DNA from: Acholoe squamosa
Taxonomy: Eukaryota; Annelida; Polychaeta; Phyllodocida; Polynoidae
DNA: 64,000 bases
NCBI GenBank assembly: GCA_949317995.1
Contig: OX439044.1
Span: 26,298,733 to 26,362,732, forward strand
Direction: 5' to 3'
The notes under the pieces: model-generated
The model's input: the letters and a program-made list of their open reading frames with translations, nothing else
Databases searched by the model: none
Told to the model about the DNA's origin: nothing
Made by a program: the position numbers and the translations under genes
In this document: in pieces, positions 42,693-56,083 of the stretch
How positions within the stretch are numbered: position 1 is the first letter of the stretch
How the letters are laid out: each line of letters starts with the position of its first letter

Positions 42693-43009
42693 AAATGGAA
42701 TTTGATGTCCAGGCGACTTCTTGTACATATATTTTAGAATAAATACCCCCCACAGACACAATGGTTTATGACTGTGGTGGCCCACATGAAACTTTTTTCT
42801 CAAAAACCTTTTTGTTTTGTTTTGTTTTACTAGGCATGCATGCCATAACAAACTTTTTCGAAGATAAAAAACCCATCTGTGCTGCCACTGTCAATCTGAT
42901 CCTTTTTATCGGAAGGAATGTACATGGCAAATTAAAAGTCCCTGTTTGGAAATTGAACCCAGGTAAATGATCTACATAAAAACTGCCCTTGGGTCAACGC
43001 CCCGCCTCC

Positions 43010-43315
43010 TTGCCAATTGACTGCTGTCAATTGGCCCCTTTAGGAACACTGGCCTCGTGGACTATTTAGGACAGATATCACGCAGTACCTTTTTGGAAGA
43101 GGACCTGAGGGACTAAGTAAAAGAATAATGGTCTCTGGAAAGGCTACTGGCCCAAGAGCAATTGACCCAACGGTAATTGGCCCTGATGAGAGTTGGCCGA
43201 AGTGGCAACTGGCCCATGTTATAGAAATGGACCTATAGTCAGGGAAGCATAGTGATTATAGTGGCAAAAGTGAACAATTGCCCCAGGGACAATTGGGCCC
43301 AGGGACAATTCCCAA
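43010..43315. repeat. Array of CAATTGGCCC-like words
   Basis: CAATTGGCCC, AATTGACCC, AACTGGCCC, ACAATTGCCCC and ACAATTGGGCCC recur eight or nine times in 300 bp. CAATTG and GGGCCC are themselves palindromic. No terminal repeats recognised. Confidence 0.55.
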
Positions 43316-44420
43316 GACCAGGACAGTGGCCCCTGTCACTCTAAAGACCTTAGCCGTGGAAACATGAGTATAGGTACAGTGTAAGAGAGGAGAGGAGCAG
43401 GGGAAGGGAAGGGATGTTTTTACAAACGTGTACAACTGTAATTTTCACGAAAAAGGGTAAGATATGGCAAAAATATTCAATAGGGTGACAAAAAGTTAAA
43501 AGTAGCAAAATGGTTCAGGTCAAGCAAAAAAATACAATTGGATCAGGAATGGTGCAAAAGTGGTCATATTTTCTCCCACTGTATGCAGCCGGACAAAAAT
43601 TAGCCAATAATCAGGAATTCGGTCAGAATTTGCAAAAAAATGTATAAGGGGGGGGGGGCACAGATTTTGCTAAATGTTTGATTTTGGAAATTTGAAAAAA
43701 AAGAAGAAAATTGGCTGACAATATGTGAAACGTTTTGAAATGGGTCGGATGTAGCCTACAATTGAGCAACAAAAAGTCAAATTAAAAAAAAAAATGCGTC
43801 AGGTTTCACCTTTGCCCGATTATACAAACCTTTGATACCTATTTTGCGAAATTTCAAATATTTGTCAGCCAATTGCTTATTTCTGTATGCTCATTTCGCA
43901 TTAAAGACCAATAATGGGTGTTACATGTATGAGGTCCGAAATATTGGTGTGACAAAAGAACATTTACACATGAGATGCCGTATTCATTTGGGTGGCTGGA
44001 TTGGAAAATACTTTAAATATGTGTCCTAGAAATTTTGCAGGCTACTCAAGTGGTCCAAATTCGGGAGAAAATCTGTTAAGATTAGAGAGTATTACCCGCT
44101 GAGCTTTTTGATATTCATCGACGGAGAAACTCCAGTGTCTCTACATAGTTATTTTCTTAGGGGTTCCTCCGAAATATTGATTCCGAGACCTGTCTGCAAG
44201 AGGGGACTGATTAAGGAGCCCGTTCAAACATGGCTACCGTCCCCCCAATTTGGAACTATTAAAGTACATGTAGTTGTTTAAATTTCACAAGGACCATCTG
44301 ATCACTATTTTTTTATCATAGATTATCGTGAGAGGCTAGACCCTGTAGATATTCAATATACATTCGGTCTGCATAATGGAGGCACTGCGCTGCATGCTGA
44401 GATGATATATATGGTAACTA

Positions 44421-44740
44421 AGGGAGTGGTCATTATTTATCAACAGGGGGGGGAGGGTGGGTTTGAGGGGGGGGGGCGTAAAATTTTCAGACCCCTCCCG
44501 AGGGGGGGGCTAAAAATATTTTGACCCCTCCCGAGGGGGGGGCTAAAAAAATTCACCCTCTTTTTAGCAAAAAAGCCTGTGCGCTACTATAGATCAAAGA
44601 GGGGCGCGAAAACTCTCCGCGCCTCTGGCGCGGGGGGGCGCAAAAAATTTTGACTGCCGTCGAGGGGGGGCGTAAAAAATTTCCGCGCGTCCGCGCGAAA
44701 ACCCACCACCCCCCCTGTTGATAAATAATGACCACTCCCT
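44421..44740. mobile_element. Palindromic poly-G MITE, copy A
   Basis: Long inverted ends AGGGAGTGGTCATTATTTAT and its complement, followed by CAACAGGGGGGG and CCCCCCTGTTG. ACTA occurs on both sides. The interior has GAGGGGGGGGCTAAAAA direct repeats. Confidence 0.85.
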
Positions 44741-45883
44741 AAACTAGACCACAACATTCTATTACCAGCATTGATCATGGGTATATGCCTGTACACAAAC
44801 CCACCAATAATTCTACACTTTTCTACACAATACTACATCTCTCTCTTCCTATCTAAATAGAAGCAGTCTTTGTTATTGGTGTGGCAGGTGCCCAGTGGGT
44901 GCCCGCCATGGGTTCTCCTCCTAAACTAAGTAAGGACATAGGTGAACCCACAGGGGTTTGTCCTTCAGGTGGGTATACTGTCAGAAGGTAGAGCAGTCAT
45001 CAGTCACCCTGTGTACATGTAGGTTAACGAAACAGGCCTCCCATTCTATTGTCTGAAGAAGACGTCCCCCCTAGCACCCCAAACCCCATACCGCCTCAAG
45101 GCACATTCTCCTCTGTACAGACACTTGCCATGTTACCACTCACTTAAATGTCTCCATGGGAAGTCATTTATCATTACGGGTGATGTTACATCACAGAAAG
45201 GTAAAGGGAGAAAAAGTCTAGGAGTGGCCCCAAAGCTAAAAAGATGTGGTTACTTCCCTGTCAAACAACGCAGTTAGCTCTCAATTATTGGTTGTAAGAC
45301 GGGGAGAGCACTATACAATGTAACTTACTAGTAGAAGGTTCGTCTGTTTAGTAGCCTTATAAAAAGTAATACATGTACACATGTACTTTGGCCTCGCATG
45401 AAAGGATCCATCCATGAGTATGATCTAATCGAGAGGTTTGAACAGTTTGGAGACACAATCTGAAATCATGACACAGTGGGATATTTTTTTTTTTTTTTCA
45501 TTTATCGTATTCCCCACAATAACACGGTCCTAATTTTCAGGCCATTATTAATTAGAGCTGTCTTTACAAAACAGCATAAGCATGTATCCAGATGGAGGTT
45601 AATATCTAATTAACTAATGAAAGACCTGAGGACAACAGACTGGCGCCAGTGTGGGTACCCTGACCATGGTACATCTCTCTTACTGAAATTGTTCGTCTGA
45701 TACAATGGGCACAGGTTTCCTGTGATTTAGGAAAATGGTCTGCAACTGTTGTTATAATCAAAGCATCTGAGACATAGACATATATAATATAAATAGGTGG
45801 TTGTAGAGAAGTAAATTTTCTTTCTTTCTTTATACGGTCCTTTCTAGAATGTGACACTGTGACGCAATTTTCATTCCACCTCT

Positions 45884-46412
45884 AGGCCAAATCCCACTAC
45901 GTGGAAAATGGGTCTAAATTAGCTGTGATTCTGGCTAACGGCAGCCTTGGAGTCTTGTCAAAAACAAAATTCACAAGGGTTCCCATACCACCCCTACCTT
46001 TATCAAACCCCACTACTAGCCAATATTGGAAGGGAAATGTCTGTGAAATTCATCACTGTACTGAACAGTTGTTACTTTTAGTCACAAGTACAACATTCTT
46101 ATGACTATAGTGTGTGGAACTTGGGTCCTGATTTATGAAAAGATAACACACCTCTTGTGATTTACTAGAGATTTTTGTTTTCCTCTAAATCACAGGGAAT
46201 TTCTGTATATTACAGAGATTTCTGGCCTCTTGTGAGGAAAATATCAAAAGCTTTTGATGTATTCCACTCCTGAAATAACAACACTTTGGCAAGGATTCTT
46301 AGCCATTAGAGGACTTCCTTAGACGATATTACTACCCCAATATCGGCTAAGTAACCACATATCCTATATCACAAGGATTTTCTGGCTATTTTCGCATTGT
46401 GGGATTTGGCCT
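45884..46412. mobile_element. TIR element with AGGCCAAATCCCAC ends and TCACAAG words
   Basis: Left end AGGCCAAATCCCACTACGTG and right end TTGTGGGATTTGGCCT are inverted. TCACAAG, CTTGTGA or near forms occur about six times inside. No transposase frame. Confidence 0.65.
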
Positions 46413-47561
46413 TCTGATCTATATAACACAACCTTCATGGCACTGCTTGGTTACCACTCTGAGGTTGAAGTGTACTAGTCTAGATTAGAGCACATTTCTG
46501 CTACATTCTCAACTTACAGCCAGAAAATGTCACAGAAAAGTTTTTTTTTTCTCAAAACGTCAGTTAGTTACGTTTAAACATCAAAATTACGTTTTTTAAC
46601 ATATATAGAAATAAGGTTTTATAGTAGTTTTTAAGCAGTGTTTTTGAATACACAGGGGGAAAAATCCCACTGTTTTGACGTTTTAAAAAAAAGTTAGCTG
46701 AACATGGAAACATAAGAATAGCATTTTTAATGTACGAAGAAAAGAGGAAACTAGGTTCAGATCGTCATTAATTTGTGAATACTAGTATAGGCCATATTCC
46801 TTTGTCTCTGACTGAGACTTTGACGACCTGATGCTCTAACCGTGACAAAAAAAAATATATAAGCCCCCTTGCACAAGCTATGTTTTAAAAAGAATCCCAC
46901 CTTCAGTAATTGCTGCCCAGGGGTGACTCCGCCAAGACACCACCCAGCATGCCATTCAAGCCCCCATCCATATAAGTATAACGAGTAGGTGCATGTATAC
47001 TCGCCAGTACGAGGCAGGACGTGGAAGGTTGCATTGGATGATCACTTCTTATATAATTGTATGATATCTGACACACACCACTGTATGGCTGGGTATGAAG
47101 TAGGTGACTCCCTCAGCCACTCGTGTCAATGCGTTTTAGTCATTCTGGGTTGAGTTTCTCATCTATGGAGATGACTTACGGACACCTCATGGCCACCATA
47201 TATGGCCTTCATAATTTAAATAATGGACTTATTGACTTTCAAATAACTTCAGAAAATGAATTAAAATTATGTATGCACATGCTAGATCAAACTTTCCCAT
47301 GAAATCATAGAGTTCTATCTGGCATAGATAAAGAGAAAATCGCTTATGGAGAAAATGGACTCCATAAGGCACCGCGAGAAACCAGCCCCCCCCCCGAGCC
47401 AGCACACCCACATGGGGCCCAGATGGGATTCCTCTGGACTTTCTGGGCTGTCCAGATGGGTTAAAGCTGGTAAATGTTTGTATTCTATGCAAAGTAGGTT
47501 TGGGCTCCACCTGAAATGTAATGAGGACCTCTTTGGACTAGCTCCACCAACCTTCTGATCA

Positions 47562-48037
47562 AGGGTTCAGTGCTGGACAAGCTGAGTGCGTGGTGTGTAC
47601 GCAGCAAACTAACTATAAATGCCAGAAAAACTGAGGTGAACATTGTGGGTGAGGGCCAATAGGAGAACACTAGATGAGGAGGAACTAGTCTTAATACTTG
47701 ATGGAAGACCCTTGAAATCCGTGAATACATTCAATAATCCAGGAGTCACCATAGGCAGATTCTTTTCATTTGCGCCTCAAGGTGCAAAAGGGATTGGACT
47801 TGTACAACGCCGCCTAACACAGCTCTATAACATTAAGAGGAACACTGATGCAAACACCACACTAAAGGTGTACATCACGATGGTAAGAAGCATTATGGAG
47901 AACTGTAGTTTCATCTGGGATGGTACCCCAGATTGGGTAGTGTTGACACTACAGGTGCTCCAAAATGCACAGGGATACGTGATCGAAGGGATGTGCAGGT
48001 TGATGATCTACATCAGCTGTTTGGATTGGAGAAGGTA
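47562..48037 (+). pseudogene. Non-LTR retrotransposon (LINE) reverse transcriptase fragment
   Basis: LDKLSAWCVRSKLTINARKT and EVNIVG in one frame, then, after a frameshift near 47650, VNTFNNPGVTI and LTQLYNIKRNTDANTTLKVY and SIMENCSFIWDG in the next frame. This is the typical end of the RT domain and the following thumb of LINE polymerases (LxxWCxxNKLTIN, TK, LGV, a final YG.xxW-like block). The protein start, endonuclease and 3' tail are missing. Clade not assigned; CR1/Jockey/RTE types are possible. Confidence 0.65.
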
Positions 48038-48087
48038 AAGCCACTCGTGGGAGTGGCGCGTACATTTTCACACTTGGAAATTTGTTC

Positions 48088-48344
48088 CCACACTGAAAAA
48101 AGTCTTCCTGACAAAATGACATGTATATCTATGTCAACTTGATTTGACACATAGAGCACATGTAATTGGGACATGGCACATATGTCACCATGACAACTGT
48201 CTTCATTATGCATGTCAAGTGGCGTTGACAAACCAAATGTGAGAGTGTCAACCTCATTCAACTTGCCTTTCACGCATGTCATGTGGGAGACAATCGTGAC
48301 CTGTGCAGTATGTGTCAAAGTGATCAGTCTTCTTTTCTCTGTGG
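48088..48344. mobile_element. Short TIR element filled with TGACA/TGTCA words
   Basis: Ends CCACACTGAAAAAAGTCTTC and GAAGAC-like/TCTTTTCTCTGTGG are imperfect inverted repeats resembling the CCTACACAGAGAAAA ends of 40814-41671. TGACA or TGTCA occurs about eleven times in 257 bp. Confidence 0.65.
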
Positions 48345-48379
48345 CACGCTGACAGGGAAGGAGGAATGGAAGACAATGG

Positions 48380-49520
48380 ATGCCCCCGGGGCATCAATGC
48401 CCTGGGCTTAGATGGGAGCCTATTCTTGTCAATGAGAAATGCTTTAATTTTCCTGTCTATTCAGGCCCTCAGGGCATATCTAAGGCTTCTATGCCCTGGG
48501 GGCCTACCATCACTGGCCTAAGGGCATAGAGATTACACTGAGCCTACTTGCATCTACAATATGCTGGTATGCCCTGAGGGTATCATCTAGGCTCTTAGAG
48601 TACCATAGTCTATATAATCATGAGGGAGTCCACATTCATAGTTAATGTACCAGTAGTCTATAGAAGGATAGAATATGCCCTTGGGGCATAGGTCATGCTT
48701 ACTTTGCCCTAAGGGCATGTGTCAGGTAATTCACTGCATAAATTTTCATAGCAGGAATGTAATGCCTTGAGGACATTGACACTATTGGTAGGCCCTACTG
48801 CCCTGACGGCATGTATTAGTCAATTGTCTCTATAGAGGTAAGGAATAGGCCTATGTCCTGGGGGCATGTAGCCTACTTATCGATGTCCTGAGGGCATAGT
48901 GTATGTAACTTCAGTATGTGCAAACACTGGCTTATCAAATTCTACAAGTACCATGACAAACATGCCCCAAGGGCATACATTGGCCGATCATAGTGCATAG
49001 AAGCAAGGTATATGCCCTTAGGGGAAGCATGCCCTAGGGGCATACATTGATCACCATTGATATAGATCTATGATCAGTTTTTGGTTGTGGCCAGCAGGGC
49101 AGCAAAATGCCCTAAGGGCATTAACGCTACGATCAGTATAGGGAATGCCCTGAGGGCATGCAATTGTCAGTTGTATTCTCTATAGGTATTTAATGGAGAG
49201 TCCCATGCCCTGGGGGAATGTTTTACACTGATAATGTCCTTAGGACATGCATTCTCCAATCATAGTGTAGGCCTACATAAGCAAGTACAAATTATACCTG
49301 TATTACCTAGAGGAACAGGCCCCGAGAGCATGGATAGAATTACTGGTGAAGGCGTGAATATGCCCTCAGGGCATTCATAGGCCTGATGGTGATAATGCCC
49401 TGAGGGGATCATGTATAACCCCCTTTTACCCCTACTCCACTTCCCATGGGAAGGTGACGCCTGCTACACGCATAATTTCCGCGCCACCCCACATGGTTTT
49501 CTGTATGTCCCCAGGGCATA
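48380..49520. repeat. Array of about twenty degenerate ATGCCCTNAGGGCAT palindromes
   Basis: Clear copies start near 48380, 48676, 48704, 48961, 49025, 49109, 49144, 49230, 49350 and 49505, with weaker ones between. They are 14-16 bp palindromes at irregular spacing (about 15-140 bp), separated by sequence of ordinary composition. No ends or coding frame recognised. Confidence 0.85.
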
Positions 49521-50293
49521 GACCAACGTAGCAAGTTGTATCCTGCACATGGCAGATGACTTTACACAACATCAAGACAAGATAGAGCCGGTGAGGCATC
49601 TGGTCGTCTTCTCAAATTTTTGACCTGGCCGGAAGTGGGCTGACGTCATACCACCCCATAAACATTTCATTCCTTGAGAGACCCATCCGGCCACATCCCC
49701 CGGATAACCGTCCCCCCTTTCAGATGAGATCTCATCTGAATGTAATTCAAATTCAGATGAGATCTGGCATATATCCTTGATCGGGGGCAGAGCCCCCGAA
49801 CCCCCGTTTGGCCAGAAAGAAACAGAGAGGTGAACCATAATTATTTGATGAGACACGGAAGGGGTGGAAAGAGCCACCTGGAGGATGAAGAAGGAACTAA
49901 AGGTGACATCTAGTGGAAGGAGTGGGAAACAGAGGGCCAGGTCAAATCTGCAAGAAGTGACCCTTTTGCGCCGGTGAGAGACCTAAGAGGTAACACCAAA
50001 GTGAAACTGAAACTGCCTAGACCTAAGAAAGAGGTGTTTGATAGGAGTCCACTATCCAGAGGCCGAGAACTATGGGATAGACTACTAGCAACGACACAGC
50101 GCGCACAGTCAAAGGATGTTTTTCTGAGGCTGTTGTGATTTATCACTTGACTACTTGGTATTTATAACATGACCTGTGCATTATTGGGTAATAATTGGCA
50201 CACACACTTAGAAAGGTTATCATTACATGTAGGCCTATTATGGGTGGCATAAATTGAAAAGCTCACATTTGTAACTGAGATGTAATTATAGCA

Positions 50294-50296
<3 letters not shown>

Positions 50297-50333
<37 letters not shown>
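50297..50333 (+). repeat. (AAC)n microsatellite
   Basis: About twelve uninterrupted AAC units. Confidence 0.97.
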
Positions 50334-51549
50334 TTTCCTACTGAGGTAACTCGGCAGCTGTGATAGTTGGTATTAAAATAGAAAAGAGAGATGGCCAAGC
50401 AAGAGGCACTATAACTTCATCACATTGACTAGTTTTAGACTTGCTTCAGTCCCCTCCACTTTACTTCACGACAACATGTAGGGTAGGGGTGAGGGAGAGA
50501 GAGAGAGAGGGGGGGGGGGGCTAGGGTGGATTCACTGTCCCTCCCTCAAATCCCAAGAACTTGACATTTTTTTATACTATTTTCTGACAATATGGCATAA
50601 TCATTATCACATAGTTAGAGACTTAAGCAAGTCTAGCTAATGGTTTTTGGTTAGACCCTTAATTATAGGAACCGAAGGTACCGAATCATAGCTGTGCTCC
50701 CCCTAGACCAAGTTTTCTTGGCTGTGCCCCCTAGACCACCTCTTCTGGATCATCACCTGGATAATCAGCCACGATAATCAGTTGAATATTATGAATTGAA
50801 TAGATTCATGTGATGAAAGTTACTTCATATCGAATATAAAAAAATCACATGGACCCCATGTGGGTGTGCTGGCTGGACCTGTATCATTTCAGTGTTATAG
50901 AGACCCGAGCAAAAGGTCTAATTTTGAACACTGGTTTGCAAGACAACAAATAGCTACTTAAAACGAAGTGTGGCTTTCTGCTAGGCTAAGAAAATAACTG
51001 TCTATCATGTCTCAGGAATGCCAGTTAGAACACACGTAAAAAGATATCTACAGTGTATGGCTCACAGTAAGGAGTCTTTATATCTACATTTTATCATAAA
51101 ATTTCAAGCATTTATCAACATGGCAAGTATTTAATTTCGCATGGTGTTTTTATCTGCCCATAATACGTTCGGTGAGGTCTATCTTACTCATCTATACTAG
51201 AGGCGTATGTTAAAACTGCAAATTTTCCCTGCTGCCTGAAAGGCATTTTCCAGGCTCACGCCCAAGATCATTAATGGTATGAATATGTTGCATCAACTTT
51301 TAAATTTAATTATATTACAATCTTTCATCAACTATTGATATTCAAACTTCACAAACGTTATATCATGATTATCCCGCGATTCTGGCTTAGATCGTGCATT
51401 TTTGGTCATAACCCAGTTCTGTTATCAGGGTTTAACTACATTTTCAGACCTTTTATTTATTTTTAAGACGATTTTGGTGTGATTCTGGACATGTTAATAA
51501 ATTGGAGAAGTAAACAAAGTCAACCTCGCCATATATTTCCAGTTAAAAC

Positions 51550-51625
51550 CGTTCAGGGCTCTATGGGAATCGTTCCCCGGCCGCTGTAGCATGAGACAGA
51601 CTCGCTGTCCACTATACCAAGCCGA
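51550..51625 (-). other. tRNA-like sequence, probably a tRNA-derived SINE head or tRNA pseudogene
   Basis: On the minus strand GGCTTGGTATAGTGGACAGC resembles an A box and GGGAACGATTCCC resembles a T arm with B box (GGTTCGANTCC type). A CAT triplet lies in the anticodon position of a poor anticodon stem, and the acceptor ends GGC and GCC pair. The stem mismatches make a working tRNA unlikely. Confidence 0.35.
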
Positions 51626-52240
51626 ACGGTACTAGAAGCCAATGTACATGAAGGATTTGAATAAGTTGTCCGACATACCTGGGGCTTTGCACACCTTGTT
51701 TGCATAGAATCCAATGGTGCCATGTTGAGTTATTAACAGGGAAACATCCTTAGATATCCTATATGAACATGCCATGTCTAATTTCTCCATATTGTTCGAA
51801 ATAAATAATAATCCAATGAATTTCCATAGCGATATGTCTCGGCACCCACCCCCTCGTGTTACGGCTTGCTGACCTACATACTGGACCTTCCCACAGTGTC
51901 AACACGATGCCCGGCATGGTGGAGATGAGTGGCGAAAGGTATTGCTTTGTAAATGCATTGGATTCTCATTTATTTTGAATGTAATGGAGCCAAAATGTAT
52001 GCGAACAGCAAGAAGGGATTATATATTTGTTGCTGGTAGGAGTACAGGACTTGACATGCTTGGATTCTACCCAAAATATGTGTGGAAAGTTGGTCAAGTG
52101 CTGATGACCAAAATGGCCATAGGCCTGACAAGGCGAACCAAGGAGAATCGCTTGGGTTAAGAAAATTTCTTCTCCTGCATTTATTCTCAGGTTATAATGT
52201 AAGAAATTAATACAAAATGGAGGAATATTGTGATAAACAC

Positions 52241-52361
52241 ATTAATGTATTTATAACCCAGGAGTCGGTGAGGTTAGCTGGAAATATTCACGCTCCCGCT
52301 GCGCGGTCGGGTGAATATTTCCAGCAAACATCACCTCATCCTGGGTTAAACATACATTAAT
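52241..52361. mobile_element. Short palindromic MITE
   Basis: Arms ATTAATGTATTTATAACCCA, GAGGTTAGCTGGAAATATTC and their complements face each other around a GC-rich loop. Confidence 0.75.
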
Positions 52362-52688
52362 AGCTTATTAACCCAACGTAGGGGAAGGTTGCCTAATTTG
52401 GACCAGCTCCTAAATTGGACCACTCTGGTTTCTCCTAGTAGCAGTAATAGTAACTAGATTTCAATGCTGCCATTTTTTTAAAAAAATAGTTAAAATACCC
52501 CATAATAAAAAAAAAATCATTTTGAAATATATAAATGGTCATTTTTCATGATAAATGTTTTTTGGCCCTGTTGATCTAATTTTTGAAGTCGCTTACTTAA
52601 GCCCTCTCAATTGCTAGAAAGCATTTTTTAAGCAAAACCTAAGTGTGCCCATTGGACTCCCAGTAGACCTATGTATAAGCCCTACATA

Positions 52689-52802
52689 ATAGAATATATG
52701 CACTAGATAGATTATCCTCCCCAAGTCCCCAGTGGTAATGGGAGATATAGAATATGCACTAGATAGATTATCCTCCCCTAGTCCCCAGTGGTAATGGGAG
52801 AT
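52689..52802 (+). repeat. Tandem duplication of a 57-bp unit
   Basis: Two copies starting ATAGAATAT(AT)GCACTAG and ending GTAATGGGAGAT, almost identical, so recent. Confidence 0.9.
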
Positions 52803-53131
52803 CAGTGAAATAGCAAAGGTTTCCATTACATATAATAACATCTTTATTGGTGATGGTCTCTGCCCTAAATGATATAGGTGGGACAAATTGCAGCTACTGG
52901 TATGTGGAATAAAGCCAACTCGCCTGGTGGAGGTCTGGGTGTTAGACAGTCACAATGCCCAAGTGAGCTGCCAGCTTCTACCCAGGTGTAAATGTTCTAC
53001 CAATACATTGTTTGTAGGTTCACATATTGTAAGTGATTACATGGGAGGGGTAACATGACGTCAACAGGAACTTGGGGAGGGGGTTAAAATATGATAATCT
53101 ATAGTCTGTGGTCCTCAGCAAACCCATTACT

Positions 53132-54149
53132 GGAGGGTGTTTCACCACATAGCTATACATATATGCACATACGGCCTTTAGATACGGCCCTTATGTAGAC
53201 AAAATAAATATTATTTAAAAAAGTGTTTCAAATTGGTGGCCGTGTCCTGTCTGTATGCTATATGGAATTTCCATATATTGAATACCACATGCAGATTTTT
53301 TATCTGTCTCTATTACAAAATTGTGCAGAAGCCAATCTTCATTCCAGGAAACCCCCTGGGAATTCCCTATTATGATGTCACACATACGGGAGTCATGTGA
53401 CATATGTGGATATTATCTAAAAATTGCCGTATGTTGGTAGAAAGATGCATGGAGTGGCGGGGGGGGGGGTTGTCTGTCGTGGCGGGGGGGGGGGGAATGT
53501 ATAATGCATGGAGGGGGGCGGTGCAAAAAAACTTAAGGCTGTAAAGTGGAGATGGTAGTGAGTGGCATTATATCAAAGGCAAACCCCAAAGAAAGGACCA
53601 AATGTAGTCTTGAGACATGGCACTGCAATAGAGGTGGATTAAGCCAACAGTACTGACCAAATAGAATAGAGGTGATGAGACACTTCTGCAGTATACTACA
53701 AATAAAATATAAATTATGTTGAAACCACTTTTTTTTAGAATAACTAGGGTGTCTTATATGTGAGGGTATGGTATAAGGTAGGTTGTCTTGGTACAACAGT
53801 CCTACACTCTACGTTCTACACTCTCCTATAGACTAAACAGGCTGGGGCAAGGATGGAAATTTGATTGTGAGGAACGTCTTTATAACCCCCCCCCCTGAAT
53901 TCCACTGAATTCCCAACATACCTTGCAAACTAGCAAGAATCTCACATAAGGACAAAGAAGATCCCCACATACCTGATTTCCCCCTATATTTGAACAGAAA
54001 CAGGTAAAATTTCGCATCCACATGTGGAGGGCAGCATCCATGATTATAGGATGCAGAAATTTGAACAGAAACAGAAAAAGGGCCGTATGTGACATATGGG
54101 GGCCGCATGTGACATTTGGGGCCGTATGTTATGTGGTGAAACACCCTCC
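53132..54149. mobile_element. Non-autonomous TIR element with GGAGGGTGTTTCACCACATA ends
   Basis: The 20-base ends are perfect inverted repeats. The words ATACGGCC/GGCCGTAT and GTGACAT recur just inside both ends. Length 1,018 bp with poly-G runs and no transposase frame. Confidence 0.85.
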
Positions 54150-56083
54150 TGACGTAAGGACGACAAGGTCAAAGGAGGCTATAACTCTATGTTTCGACGT
54201 AAAATTCAATTGGTAAAAAAAAATGGATTCCTTGTTGCCAACTTAGACTGGTATTAAGCAGTCTAGACCACCCAAACCAAGCCTATAGCTGATTGTTGAT
54301 ATATATAATATCACATATTTAACCTAACCCAGCATATTCATTATACTGGTATAAATAATTGTGATCCATAGAGCACGAAAGTGTGAAAGATATTAAAATC
54401 AACTTATTCCTCACACTTTCTTTCTGCATGGATCGATACAAAAATTAATCCTTGTGTAAAAAAATGTTTCTGATTATAGCAGAGGGTGACAACCACCTTG
54501 CTATAACCATGCAATCATAAGCAGTTATTTTGAGTGATACTAGGGGAGTTACCCCATATCAGCCCCTAGGATGTATCCAGGCACGGGTGCTTTATCATAC
54601 TGGGAATCAGCAGTATTTACAGCTAATACTTCATTTCGCCTCAGTCAACTATATCCTAAGTACAAAACTTGTATGAGAGTTTTGCGCACATAGAAAATAT
54701 TTAGAGAATAGACAAAGATTTTTTTTTCACGTCAAGACTGTCTGTTGTCCTATAATGCACTGGGCCCACTAGAATAAGAATTAGCCAACAGTCTTCATCA
54801 AACAATTTCCAGTACAAGAAATTCATTTAATCTTATGGCAAGATCAATGAGTTTCGCAGTTGCTTATAAGCAATTCTGAATCGTTTGTTAATAACAGCAG
54901 AATTTATTCATTAAGAATTCACATATTTACATAGACTCCAAATCCCCTTTCTATTTGGATACCACTTTATTAAGACATCCATACTAAAACCCTCCTTCCA
55001 CGCCAGTTGATGGTAGGGTGGACCAATAGGAGAGGGTGATTGATATGGTTATGGGGCGTGATGGTCAGTAATGAAAGGCCTCACAGACAGGTAGACACGG
55101 GTGTGAAGCCAAAGGACCCCACCTGTAGCACCCCAGATAGCATCAGTCATGCCGCCTACAGGGATGCTTTGTGACCACTCACTTAATTAGAGGCTGGACA
55201 CACGGCCAAGTCACCAGCACCATCTTGTGGTCGCTGCAGGCAAAGCGAAAGCTAAATGTCGTCTGCTGGACGCCAGCTTTGATTTCATTGCCGCCTTCTA
55301 CTCTCCGAGCAAATTTTGTTCACTGACGAATCGTTTAGAGTATAAGGCACTTCTGTTGTGAGAGTATGCACTTTCAAGCTTGAAATTCCAGATTATCGCT
55401 CTATTATTTGTGGGAATCTAATTGGGTTTATTGACCGTCTGAGGACCTATTACTTAGAGTTCATACCTACCTTTATCAGACACAGGTCTCTCCCGAGGTG
55501 TGGGTCTAGATTTCGTCTAGATATCAGGGACAGGTGCCTAAAGCCAAAGAGTTACATTTTGACAACATTTACAGGCATGTAGGCCCCCTTCTTTTGTATA
55601 TAGTAGGAGCGGTGGAGCTACATTGCTAACCTTTTTAAATGATATCTAAAATATATTTGGACCAACGTTTACAAGCATTCGTTGTTGTTGCGATGGGTCC
55701 TTCAAACTTAAAACAATACTTGTAAATGGCATGACCAGCATACATTGTGTACTAAAATTTCATCTCTTGGAATAATTTTTCAGGGGGACCAAACACTGTA
55801 CAAAAAGAAGGGCATGAGACTTCTTTGGATAAACATGATCATAGACCCAGTGCTAATGCATGGATTCACATTATGCTGAATTTGGAACTTGGCACACAAG
55901 GTGAACATATAAGATAAATCGACTGTGTAGGATTAACAAAACAACTATGTTAACAGCCATGCAAGTCTATGCATCTACACCTGTAAATTAGATCTTTATC
56001 TGGCGTATATTACCAGCAATTTGTACATGTATACAGGGTAACCAAGATACCACCTGCGTGAACCACCTGCAAACACCTCGAAT
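54150..56083. other. Intergenic, nothing recognised
   Basis: I see no coding frame with splice borders, RNA gene or clear repeat structure. A short CACCATCTTGTGGTCGC word near 55218 is similar to CACCTTGTGGTG near 36662. Confidence 0.45.

Noticed and set aside
47346-47558. Plus-strand frame with Pro-rich protein
   Set aside because: No family match, and it lies just before the LINE fragment; likely chance.
51942-52160. Plus-strand frame of about 70 codons
   Set aside because: No recognisable motif, no splice borders that extend it, and composition like the surrounding noncoding DNA.
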